Assembly: GCA_023954795.1 (NCBI GenBank)
Contig: JAGSHA010000227.1
Span: 1 to 5,672 of the forward strand
DNA length: 5,672 bases
Direction of reading: 5' to 3'
DNA from: Oceanospirillaceae bacterium
GTDB lineage: Bacteria; Pseudomonadota; Gammaproteobacteria; Pseudomonadales; Balneatricaceae
A program made the position numbers and the translations under genes. Positions 1-5,213 of this stretch are shown here, piece by piece. The notes under the pieces were generated by a model. The model had not been told where the DNA came from. It made no database searches and saw only the letters and a list, made by a program, of their open reading frames with translations. Numbering within the stretch: position 1 is the first letter of the stretch; every line of letters starts with the position of its first letter.

Positions 1-491
1 ACAGCCGCCGTTGGCAATCCGCGATATCCCGCAACCGATGCCATAATCGCAATCTGCCCCCGATCTTGAGCGATAAAGTGCTTAAGAACGGGTTCAAGAC
101 AGTTAAGTGTGCCATTAAGATTGGTATTGAGTAACTGGATGCTACGCTGCGCAGTCAGTTCGCTGGCGGGAAACGGATCATGAGTGCCCGCGTTCAGTAT
201 AACCAAGTCGGGCCAGCTATTGGTTTGTTGCCAGTGTTCAGTTAACACCCTGATCTGAGCATCGTCGCAAATATCGAGAGACATGGGAGTGATTGACCCG
301 CGACGTTGCCCGAGATCAGACGCTAACCGAATCAGTGCTTCGTCAGATCGAGCCGATGCATAAACATCGACACCACCATCACAAAGTTCGGCGGCGATCG
401 CAGCACCAATGCCACGCCCCGCGCCTGTCACCCACGCGCGTGTCCATGGCAGTTTTTGAGGGGTTAGCTGTGCTGAAAGATGCGTATTCAT
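1..491 (-). CDS. SDR-family NAD(P)-dependent oxidoreductase, C-terminus cut by the window edge
   Basis: This is a classical short-chain dehydrogenase/reductase, a cytoplasmic Rossmann-fold enzyme that interconverts alcohols and ketones with NAD(P)H. The 163 visible residues carry the cofactor loop TGAGRGIG (22-29), LDI (72-74) after strand 3, the NAG motif (100-102), the NTNLNG helix-4 motif (122-127, probable catalytic Asn124) and the catalytic serine in ASVAG (Ser152). The YxxxK motif would lie just beyond the window. Arg26 and Arg48 suggest NADP(H) preference, which is an inference. The ATG at 491-489 is the only ATG in frame after an upstream TAA. No Shine-Dalgarno sequence precedes it. 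A putative ECF-type promoter ends 10 bases before the ATG, so the message may be nearly leaderless. The substrate is unknown. SDRs of this kind also occur in RpoE/ChrR-linked clusters with DUF2878 and chalcone-isomerase-like genes, which fits the genes at 2741-3800. Confidence 0.93.
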   Translation of the reverse strand, partial: MNTHLSAQLTPQKLPWTRAWVTGAGRGIGAAIAAELCDGGVDVYASARSDEALIRLASDLGQRRGSITPMSLDICDDAQIRVLTEHWQQTNSWPDLVILNAGTHDPFPASELTAQRSIQLLNTNLNGTLNCLEPVLKHFIAQDRGQIAIMASVAGYRGLPTAA

Positions 492-501
492 AACAGCTTG
501 T

Positions 502-528
502 TGTACGGCGTTGTGAACAAATGGATCA
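502..528 (-). promoter_or_regulatory. Putative ECF sigma (RpoE/ChrR-type) promoter for the SDR gene
   Basis: Reading the minus strand, a -35-like TGATCCA (528-522) is followed by CGTACA (507-502). There are 15 bases between TGATCC(A-excluded) and CGTA. An AT-rich TTTTAA tract lies just upstream. The same arrangement occurs before the DUF2878 gene. TGATCC is the -35 element I associate with ECF sigma factors paired with ChrR. A start 6-8 bases downstream would leave a leader of only about 3-5 bases. The assignment is inferred from motif and position. Confidence 0.5.
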
Positions 529-588
529 GTTAAAATACACCGTTGTTATCCATACATTCCTTGACGAGTTAACGACGGATTTGGTCTG

Positions 589-613
589 GTCTCAGACGCC
601 ACTTTCCTGAGAC
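589..613. repeat. Inverted repeat GTCTCAG-N11-CTGAGAC
   Basis: Two perfect 7-base arms (589-595 and 607-613) face each other across an 11-base spacer. It lies between the divergent SDR and RTX genes, closer to the SDR gene, and has no U tract after it on either strand. It could be a dyad for a DNA-binding regulator or a chance hairpin. No family can be assigned. Confidence 0.35.
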
Positions 614-712
614 GTTGCCCTCTCACGATGAGGACACATATCTCTACAATGCTGTACAACGAGTAAACGCCTTATTCCCAAACCGTAAAGCCGATGATAA
701 CTCTATTTCATA

Positions 713-889
713 ATGTTAACGCTCCAAGCTGCTATTCTGAATATTAAGTGAGTTCGCTTCGCTCTTGGTGAGACAGGAGTACCAGATACAGAAAGGAATG
801 GGCACCGGGTTCTGACGAAGCCGATCATCGTTTCTGGCGCTGGATGATAATTTGCACACCGTAATAAGAACTCCCTGATGTTAGCGCTC
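713..889. repeat. Segment bounded by near-identical 12-mers, possible dispersed repeat unit
   Basis: ATGTTAACGCTC (713-724) and ATGTTAGCGCTC (878-889) are the same 12-mer with one change, in direct orientation, with starts 165 bases apart. A looser likeness continues just beyond them (GCTATTCTGAATA against GGCAATCTGTATA). Inside is a short inverted pair, ATCATC and GATGAT, around 825-848. There is no transposase and no clear terminal inverted repeat. The segment could be a non-coding repeat copy inserted ahead of the RTX gene, or chance similarity. This can only be settled by looking for further copies. Confidence 0.25.
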
Positions 890-919
890 TGGCAATCTGT
901 ATAGGTACTGGAGAGTAAC

Positions 920-2443
920 ATGACTAGTCCGCTCTATATTATTGATAAAAGTCTCACCGATTATCAGACTCTTGTTGAATCGCTTCCCGAAAATTCTGTC
1001 TATTTCTTGTTGGAACCGGAACAGAATGGACCGCAACAAATCGCTGATATTCTATCCACCTACAACGACCTCAGTAGCATTCATATTTTTTCACACGGTG
1101 ATTCTGGCCAGCTACGGTTAGGCAATACCCTCTTACACAACGAAAACCTGGATTACTATAAAGATCTGCTGGGCATTATTGGCGATGCTTTATCAGAGCA
1201 AGGCGATATTTTGCTCTATGGCTGCAACGTCGCCTCTGGTGCAGATGGGCGATATTTTCTTGACCAGTTTTCAAAGTACACCGCAGCAGATGTCGCCGCA
1301 TCAGACAACATCACCGGAGCAGATGGAGACTGGCTACTTGAACACACAGTCGGAGATATAGACTTAACATCATCATTAACAGATGAGCAGCTACAATCTT
1401 TAATCAGTTATGCAGGACAACTGGGCACCCCAGAAAATGATGTCATTCACGGTACCACGGGTGATGACACGCTGAACGGCTCTTTCGGTGATGACACCCT
1501 ATACGGTGACTTAGGGGATGATGAACTCTATGGCGACGATGACAATGACACCCTTTACGGCGAAGGGGGGCATGATAGTCTCTATGGTGGTTACGGTAAT
1601 GACACTATGTATGGCGGTGAAGGAGACGACTATCTAACAGGCTCATATGGTACAGATACTATTCTTGGTGGTTCCGGCAACGATGACCTTTTTGGAAGTG
1701 ACAATGATGACCATCTCGATGGTGGCGACGGCGCTGACTATCTGAGTGGCGGAACAGCGAACGATACACTCTCCGGGGGGGCGGGTGATGATTCCCTCTA
1801 TGGAGATTTCGGGCGTGACAAAATGAATGGTGGCATGGGCAGCGATTTGATTAGCGGCGGAGCAGATGGTCTGCAGGGAGGCATTGATACTGCCGTATAT
1901 GATTCCGTTTTTTCCGACTACATTGTCACCTCCACCGCACAATATATGTTCACGGTCACCGGCAACAGCGCAGCCCCTGATAGCGATGCAGGAACAGCTT
2001 ACACAGACACACTCGAGAATATAGAACGCCTCCAGTTTTCAGATAAATCCTGGGCGTATGATCTAGAAGGAGACGCAGGGAGTGTTGCCAAAATACTTGG
2101 CGCGGTATTCAGTCCCAGCTCGGTATCCAACACAACCTATGTCGGTATTGGCCTCTATTATCGTGATAATGGAATGGGTTATGAGGACCTTATGCAGCTC
2201 GCCATTGATGCAAGACTGGGTGCTGACGCGACTCACAGCGAGGTGGTGGATCTGCTTTATACCAATGTCGTTGGTATCCCACCCTCTGAATCGAACCAAG
2301 CATATTATGTTGGCTTATTAGATTCGGGGACCTATTCAGTTTCAGGGCTCGGCGTGTTGGCGGCTGATCACAACCAAAATCTGAATAATATTGATCTTAT
2401 AGGCTTACAACAGACAGGCATCGAATTTATACCTATCGTCTAG
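920..2443 (+). CDS. DUF4347-RTX calcium-binding protein, probable type I secretion substrate
   Basis: This 507-residue protein has three parts. Residues 1 to about 150 form a DUF4347 domain, with IHIFSHG (His59), LYGCNVASGADG (Cys102), DVAAS (124-128) and GDWLLE (136-141). Residues 179-313 are 15 consecutive in-register RTX nonapeptides of the GGxGxDxUx type, expected to wind into a calcium-filled beta-roll outside the cell. Residues about 321-381 match the usual post-RTX strand segment (DTAVYDSVFSDY, ending NIERLQFSD). Residues about 383-507 form a helical C-terminal domain resembling DUF4214-like tails of RTX proteins. There is no Sec signal peptide, as expected for T1SS cargo. The ATG follows GGAGAG with good spacing, and DUF4347 normally begins right at the N-terminus. 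DUF4347 usually heads very large adhesins, so 507 residues is compact. Several repeats lack the first glycine. No T1SS exporter genes are in the window. The role, whether adhesin, matrix protein or enzyme, is undetermined. Confidence 0.92.
   Translation: MTSPLYIIDKSLTDYQTLVESLPENSVYFLLEPEQNGPQQIADILSTYNDLSSIHIFSHGDSGQLRLGNTLLHNENLDYYKDLLGIIGDALSEQGDILLYGCNVASGADGRYFLDQFSKYTAADVAASDNITGADGDWLLEHTVGDIDLTSSLTDEQLQSLISYAGQLGTPENDVIHGTTGDDTLNGSFGDDTLYGDLGDDELYGDDDNDTLYGEGGHDSLYGGYGNDTMYGGEGDDYLTGSYGTDTILGGSGNDDLFGSDNDDHLDGGDGADYLSGGTANDTLSGGAGDDSLYGDFGRDKMNGGMGSDLISGGADGLQGGIDTAVYDSVFSDYIVTSTAQYMFTVTGNSAAPDSDAGTAYTDTLENIERLQFSDKSWAYDLEGDAGSVAKILGAVFSPSSVSNTTYVGIGLYYRDNGMGYEDLMQLAIDARLGADATHSEVVDLLYTNVVGIPPSESNQAYYVGLLDSGTYSVSGLGVLAADHNQNLNNIDLIGLQQTGIEFIPIV
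1454..1858 (+). repeat. RTX nonapeptide-coding tandem repeat (15 units)
   Basis: Fifteen 27-base units in perfect register encode residues 179-313 of the RTX protein. Typical units are TTGDDTLNG, GYGNDTMYG and GAGDDSLYG. Conservation is at protein level (Gly-x-Asp-x-hydrophobic-x-Gly), while the DNA has diverged. That argues for old, selected repeats rather than recent slippage. Units at 206-214 and 260-268 replace the usual glycine loop with acidic residues (DDDND, SDNDD). Confidence 0.9.
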
Positions 2444-2460
2444 GCACAGAATAACGCGAT

Positions 2461-2476
2461 GGTGGATACGTCCGCC
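2461..2476 (+). terminator. Weak hairpin after the RTX gene, possible terminator
   Basis: GGTGGA-TACG-TCCGCC forms a 6-bp stem (one G-U pair in plus-strand RNA) closed by a UACG loop of the stable UNCG class. It starts 17 bases after the RTX stop and lies between the convergent RTX and 81-residue genes. The following bases (TTGCTGAATAG) are not a proper U tract, so termination is only suggested. Confidence 0.3.
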
Positions 2477-2493
2477 TTGCTGAATAGATATTG

Positions 2494-2739
2494 CTAAAGC
2501 ACAAAGACCGTACGATAACGCCTGGATCGCGCCGGTACGCGGCGTTCATCAAGCATTGCCCTGTCAGATAAGTACCGGTTCGCATTTTGAAACTGATCTG
2601 GGAACCCGTTGCTGAATCGCAGTGTGGACTCCACTGTATTAGACGTTGATGAAGGCACTCTAGCCGGTGAAGCGCTGCCACCGACAAGAAGTGTCACAAT
2701 CAGGATCCAGCCCAATCCAGAAATACTCGATCTCTCCAT
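2494..2739 (-). CDS. Small exported or membrane-anchored protein of unknown function (81 aa)
   Basis: I do not recognise this family. The 81 residues begin with a short polar stretch, then a hydrophobic segment (about residues 9-22, containing GWILIVTLLVGG), then SASPARVPSS. This looks like a signal peptide with a cut near residues 24-26, or a single N-terminal anchor. No lipobox cysteine is present. The rest is serine/asparagine-rich and then strongly basic (RRVPARSRRYR, residues 66-76). The start codon lies one base after the stop of the chalcone-isomerase-like gene (TGA-G-ATG), and AGAGGGG is placed 9 bases upstream. Both argue for a real, translationally coupled gene. In related clusters this neighbourhood often holds a longer DUF3833 lipoprotein. 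This gene is much shorter and shows no obvious likeness to it. Confidence 0.6.
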   Translation of the reverse strand: MERSSISGLGWILIVTLLVGGSASPARVPSSTSNTVESTLRFSNGFPDQFQNANRYLSDRAMLDERRVPARSRRYRTVFVL

Positions 2740-2740
2740 C

Positions 2741-3283
2741 TCAGGTTTCCCCTCTTAGTTTACGTGCCAGATCGGGGTAACTGCTGTCTTCCGCCAGCCA
2801 GATGCTAAGAAATGCTGTACCAAAGCGAATATCGTTAATTGAACCAATGTAACGTTCGTTGAAGTAGAAATGCCCTTTACCCCCGGCATCAAGATAGAAC
2901 CACAGTTGATCACCCTTACCAATATCGGGCCAGATAGCCTCCAACTGACTAAGCCAACGGCTCCGAAGCTCGGGACTAACCGACTCAAGTTGAGCGGCGG
3001 TTTCATCCAGCAGTTTCTGCCGCTTAATATCTCGAAGATAGGTTAGCTTGAGCAACAACGGCCCTTTCATCGCAGAAAACACGCCATCAGGGCTGCGTAG
3101 CTCCGCAGCATACACATCAAACCAAAGCACGCGTAATGTCGCAGCACCCACGGGTTTGTATTGCTGGGGCAATTCTTGCGCTGACATTGCAGGCAGGGTG
3201 AACATACTGAGGCATATCAGTACTGCGATTGAAAATCGGGCGCCCACATCAATGTCAGGCATGCTTGACATCATGAAGCGCAT
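2741..3283 (-). CDS. Chalcone isomerase-like family protein, exported
   Basis: The protein belongs to the bacterial chalcone-isomerase-like family (CHI-fold). Its members are periplasmic or membrane-associated and are not known to make flavonoids. Fatty-acid or lipid binding is a plausible but unproven role. From the chosen start it has 180 residues: a signal peptide (hydrophobic core about 17-31, likely cut after PAMSA near residue 35), then the family opening KPVGAATLRVLWFDVYAAEL (43-62), LKLTYLRDIK (79-88), GDQLWFY (124-130), GHFYFNERYIG (137-147), and the closing FLSIWLAEDSSYP (158-170). I prefer ATG 3283 because GGGGGAGAG lies immediately upstream (3294-3286). The longer frame from 3304 would place that sequence inside the coding region and add seven residues. 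In-frame ATGs at 3274 and 3271 are alternatives. The gene overlaps the end of the DUF2878 gene by 29 bases and is followed one base later by the 81-residue gene. Confidence 0.88.
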   Translation of the reverse strand: MRFMMSSMPDIDVGARFSIAVLICLSMFTLPAMSAQELPQQYKPVGAATLRVLWFDVYAAELRSPDGVFSAMKGPLLLKLTYLRDIKRQKLLDETAAQLESVSPELRSRWLSQLEAIWPDIGKGDQLWFYLDAGGKGHFYFNERYIGSINDIRFGTAFLSIWLAEDSSYPDLARKLRGET

Positions 3284-3800
3284 GACTCTCCCCCAACAAT
3301 TCACTTACCCAGAGCAACAGCGGGAAAAGTACAGCCCAGATCGCCGCCAACAGATATGCGGTCAAGGAGACGGAATAGCCAAAGCTCACAGCCCCCAAAT
3401 TGGCTGCTGCAACGTAGGTCAGGCTTCCCGCCAACGCACCACATAGGGCAGCCAATGGAAGTTTATCAACGAAAAACACCAGGCTTTGACGCAAGGTCGC
3501 GCTGAATCCGAACCACAGAAGTAATAACCACAGTGGTGGCATATATACACCGCCACCGTGTTCATAAAACACAAACACCCCGGCAAATGTCAGGACTGCA
3601 TCAACGGAGTATCCGATTACACCGCACACCAACATCACTTTGACTTCATGGGCAGGACGGGCGTGGAGCAGAAAATGCATTAGAAGGAGGAAGAAAATCA
3701 CGCTTTGCGTATGATCTCGGCCCAATATACTGAGCCACCATACCATCTGGAAACCGACTAGGTTAACCCAGAAAATTTGAGACAAACCGGTGAAAAACAT
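3255..3800 (-). CDS. DUF2878 integral membrane protein
   Basis: This 181-residue, highly hydrophobic protein fits the DUF2878 family of inner-membrane proteins of unknown activity. Likely membrane segments are at about 8-27, 33-47, 53-79, 88-110, 114-138 and 145-169. Family-like features include WVNLVGFQMVWW near the N-terminus, GYSVDAVLTFAGVF (63-76), a polar loop leading into MPPLWLLLLWFGFSATLRQSL (87-107), and a glycine/alanine-rich AGSLTYVAAANLGAVSFG stretch (124-141). The ATG at 3800 is preceded by GAGGTC (3813-3808) with a 7-base gap, a good ribosome binding site. It is the first gene of a probable three-gene operon with the chalcone-isomerase-like and 81-residue genes. An ECF-type promoter and a nested inverted repeat precede it. 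The family is, as I recall, a recurrent partner of chalcone-isomerase-like, SDR and CFA genes in RpoE/ChrR-associated clusters. Confidence 0.88.
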   Translation of the reverse strand: MFFTGLSQIFWVNLVGFQMVWWLSILGRDHTQSVIFFLLLMHFLLHARPAHEVKVMLVCGVIGYSVDAVLTFAGVFVFYEHGGGVYMPPLWLLLLWFGFSATLRQSLVFFVDKLPLAALCGALAGSLTYVAAANLGAVSFGYSVSLTAYLLAAIWAVLFPLLLWVSELLGESHALHDVKHA

Positions 3801-3807
3801 CGTGTAG

Positions 3808-3871
3808 GACCTCGTTACCGAAGATGATTTGCATCACCTTCGCTGGAATAACTGTCTACTGTTACGAGGTC
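3808..3871 (-). promoter_or_regulatory. Nested leader hairpins that can mask the DUF2878 ribosome binding site
   Basis: On the minus strand GACCTCGTAAC (3871-3861) can pair with GTAACGAGGTC (3818-3808): 10 of 11 positions, with one A-A mismatch. The second arm contains the GAGGTC ribosome binding site. Inside lies a second hairpin, CGAAGGTGAT-GCAA-ATCATCTTCG (3842-3819). It has ten pairs counting one G-U, is closed by a GCAA loop of the GNRA class, and abuts the outer arm directly so the stems could stack. The G-U becomes an A-C mismatch in plus-strand RNA, so the inner hairpin favours the minus transcript. No U tract follows, so it is not a terminator. It matches no riboswitch family I know. 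Confidence 0.5.
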
Positions 3872-3888
3872 ATCTCAGGGCTGGATCA
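3861..3888 (-). promoter_or_regulatory. Putative ECF sigma (RpoE/ChrR-type) promoter for the DUF2878 operon
   Basis: TGATCCA (3888-3882) is followed, 16 bases after TGATCC(A-excluded at 3882 counted in the spacer), by CGTAAC (3866-3861) on the minus strand. This mirrors the element ahead of the SDR gene. TTAAACG lies just upstream of the -35. The TGA of the -35 is also the stop codon of the MFS gene. Transcription would begin near 3855-3853 and give a leader of about 54 bases that keeps the inner GCAA-loop hairpin but loses the arm that masks the ribosome binding site. Confidence 0.5.
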
Positions 3889-5103
3889 ACGTTTAACACA
3901 GGTTTTGAGTGAAATAGATTCATTATCCGAATGGGGGGAAATCTGACGCATGCTGAGCAGAGACAACAGGCCCAAACCCGCACATGTAGCCATCACAACC
4001 GCCATCGGCACCAGCGTATAATCATGTAACTGAGTCCAGATCAGCCCCACCAACGCCCCCATACAAAACTCGACGACACCAATCACCGCATTGGCACTGG
4101 CACTCATCTCCGGGAAAAAGTGCAAACACCCCATTGTCGCATTGGCTGCGATCAACCCCAGGGACCCGACAAACAGCATATTGAGCACCACGACCATGCC
4201 CAATCCGGCATCCCATAAACTTGCAAGCACAAGCCCCACCCCAGCAATAGACTGAAGGCTTAATCCGGCAAGCAGTAGACAGTTCGGGCCATATCGGTTC
4301 AACAGGCGCATATTGATGCGGCCACACAACATCATCGTAATGATGTTAGCGCCAAACAGAACAGGAAACAGACTCGGACTCACTTCAAAATATTCTAAAT
4401 ACGCAAACGGTGCCGCGGTAATAAACGCAAACATGCCACTGAATGAGAAGGACAAAACCAGGACGTAAGTCATCGCCACACGATGACGAAACACATGCAG
4501 ATACGCCGCAAACATACGCAGACGTTCACCGTCAGTCAGACGCGCCCTGCTTTCCGGAACCATCCATACAAACACAACACCGACCAGCCCCGCATACACC
4601 GCGAGTATGAGAAATATCACCCGCCAGCCCAGTGTCTCTGTAACCAGCGCACCCAACAACGGAGCGACCAATGGCGCGATCAGCATCACCATCGCGATCA
4701 TCGACAGTACACGCGCCATCTCTTTACCCGAATACAAGTCACGTACAATCGCGGAGGAGTTCACGACAGCGATACCACCACCCAACGCTTGAAAAACCCG
4801 AAGCACCAGTAAGGCGTCCACTGACTCAACGTACATCAATGCGAGGCTCGTCACTGAAAAGATCAGCAACCCCAGCGTCACTGCAGGCTTACGACCCCAC
4901 CGGTCCGACAAGGTCCCACCAGCGATTTGCCCCAATGCAAAGCCGAACAAGTATCCGCTGATCGACAACTCCACGTGGTGGATAGGCGCATCCAGATCAG
5001 TGGCCATCAACTGCATGGCTGGCAAATACATATCGATCGCCAACGGGGTGACCGCCACCAGCATGGCTAACATCAATGTTAAACGGGGAAGTGAGATGGT
5101 CAC
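3886..5103 (-). CDS. Bcr/CflA-type MFS drug efflux transporter
   Basis: This 405-residue inner-membrane protein of the major facilitator superfamily (12-segment drug:proton antiporter group) fits the Bcr/CflA family by length and motifs. TM1 carries LAIDMYLPAM (21-30, Asp24). The loop after TM2 has motif A (GGTLSDRWGRKP, 62-73). LRVFQALGGG (101-110, Arg102) is motif B in TM4. APLVAPLLGALV (143-154) in TM5 resembles motif C of antiporters. GWRVIF (159-164) opens TM6, and PESRARLTDGERL is the central cytoplasmic loop. The substrate cannot be read from sequence; the family exports bicyclomycin, sulfonamides, chloramphenicol and other small molecules. The start is GTG (5103-5101), with GGAG 10 bases upstream, and leaves the usual short N-terminus before TM1. 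A terminator hairpin and a dyad lie immediately upstream. The stop codon overlaps the -35 of the next promoter. Confidence 0.93.
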   Translation of the reverse strand: MTISLPRLTLMLAMLVAVTPLAIDMYLPAMQLMATDLDAPIHHVELSISGYLFGFALGQIAGGTLSDRWGRKPAVTLGLLIFSVTSLALMYVESVDALLVLRVFQALGGGIAVVNSSAIVRDLYSGKEMARVLSMIAMVMLIAPLVAPLLGALVTETLGWRVIFLILAVYAGLVGVVFVWMVPESRARLTDGERLRMFAAYLHVFRHRVAMTYVLVLSFSFSGMFAFITAAPFAYLEYFEVSPSLFPVLFGANIITMMLCGRINMRLLNRYGPNCLLLAGLSLQSIAGVGLVLASLWDAGLGMVVVLNMLFVGSLGLIAANATMGCLHFFPEMSASANAVIGVVEFCMGALVGLIWTQLHDYTLVPMAVVMATCAGLGLLSLLSMRQISPHSDNESISLKTCVKR

Positions 5104-5118
5104 TGCGCGGAGGCTCCA

Positions 5119-5154
5119 TAAAAACGAAGAAACCGGGAAGTTTCGATTCCCGGT
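5119..5154 (-). terminator. Rho-independent terminator after the flavodoxin-like gene
   Basis: On the minus strand ACCGGGAA-TCGAAAC-TTCCCGGT (5154-5132) forms a perfect 8-bp stem with a 7-base loop, followed by TTCTTCGTTTTT (5131-5120). It ends 60 bases past the flavodoxin-like stop and about 15 bases before the MFS start codon. Either the MFS promoter is squeezed into this region, or the hairpin acts as an attenuator for read-through into the MFS gene. Confidence 0.8.
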
Positions 5155-5169
5155 AGAACAAGCATCACT

Positions 5170-5195
5170 CAGATTGTCAGGCAGATGACAGTCTG
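5170..5195. repeat. 10-bp inverted repeat between the flavodoxin-like and MFS genes (possible operator)
   Basis: CAGATTGTCA (5170-5179) and TGACAGTCTG (5186-5195) are inverted arms with one non-matching position across a 6-base spacer. This 26-base dyad could bind a dimeric repressor of the MFS gene. On the minus strand it contains CTGACA, a possible -35, but the only -10 at proper spacing (TCTACC) is weak. It could also be an extra RNA hairpin ahead of the terminator. Confidence 0.45.
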
Positions 5196-5213
5196 CGTCG
5201 TAACTGCGGTTGG

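Larger units (their letters stand above)
492..919. other. Gene-free region between the divergent SDR and RTX genes
   Basis: About 430 bases hold no convincing gene. The SDR promoter occupies the left end and the RTX ribosome binding site (GGAGAG, 910-915) the right end. Between them lie an inverted repeat (589-613) and a pair of near-identical 12-mers (713-724 and 878-889). Open frames here lack ribosome binding sites or recognisable protein features. The minus-strand frame from 921 to 703 begins on top of the RTX start codon and reads arginine- and serine-rich sequence without family resemblance. I found no good sigma-70 promoter for the RTX gene. GATAAT at 846-851 is a fair -10 but has no -35 partner, and TATAGG at 900-905 is too close to the start codon. 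Confidence 0.6.

Noticed and set aside
640..725. Possible integron attC-like site suggested by CAAC and GTTAACG fragments
   Set aside because: No pair of core sites with the expected inner complementary boxes could be assembled, and no integrase or cassette is present.
846..905. GATAAT (846-851) or TATAGG (900-905) as the RTX gene's sigma-70 -10
   Set aside because: Neither has an acceptable -35 at 16-18 bases, and TATAGG would start transcription inside the ribosome binding site.
703..921. 72-codon minus-strand open frame over the RTX upstream region
   Set aside because: It starts on top of the RTX start codon, has no ribosome binding site, and reads like arbitrary sequence over a repeat-like segment.
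1643..1942. 99-codon minus-strand open frame inside the RTX gene
   Set aside because: It is antisense to the glycine/aspartate repeats, whose codon pattern keeps other frames open. It has no family features.
3284..3304. Longer start (ATG 3304) for the chalcone-isomerase-like gene
   Set aside because: It would put the purine-rich GGGGGAGAG inside the coding region and add a poorly fitting stretch before the signal peptide. ATG 3283 is directly served by that site.
3048..3446. 132-codon plus-strand open frame across the chalcone-isomerase-like and DUF2878 genes
   Set aside because: It runs antisense to two well-supported genes and has no recognisable protein character.
4483..4961. Plus-strand open frames (up to 109 codons) within the MFS gene
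   Set aside because: They are antisense to a clear Bcr/CflA protein, and their His/Arg/Thr-rich composition is typical of shadow frames.
5132..5154. Terminator acting on the plus strand as well
   Set aside because: The plus-strand RNA after the stem continues AGAACAAGC, with no U tract, so only minus-strand termination is supported.
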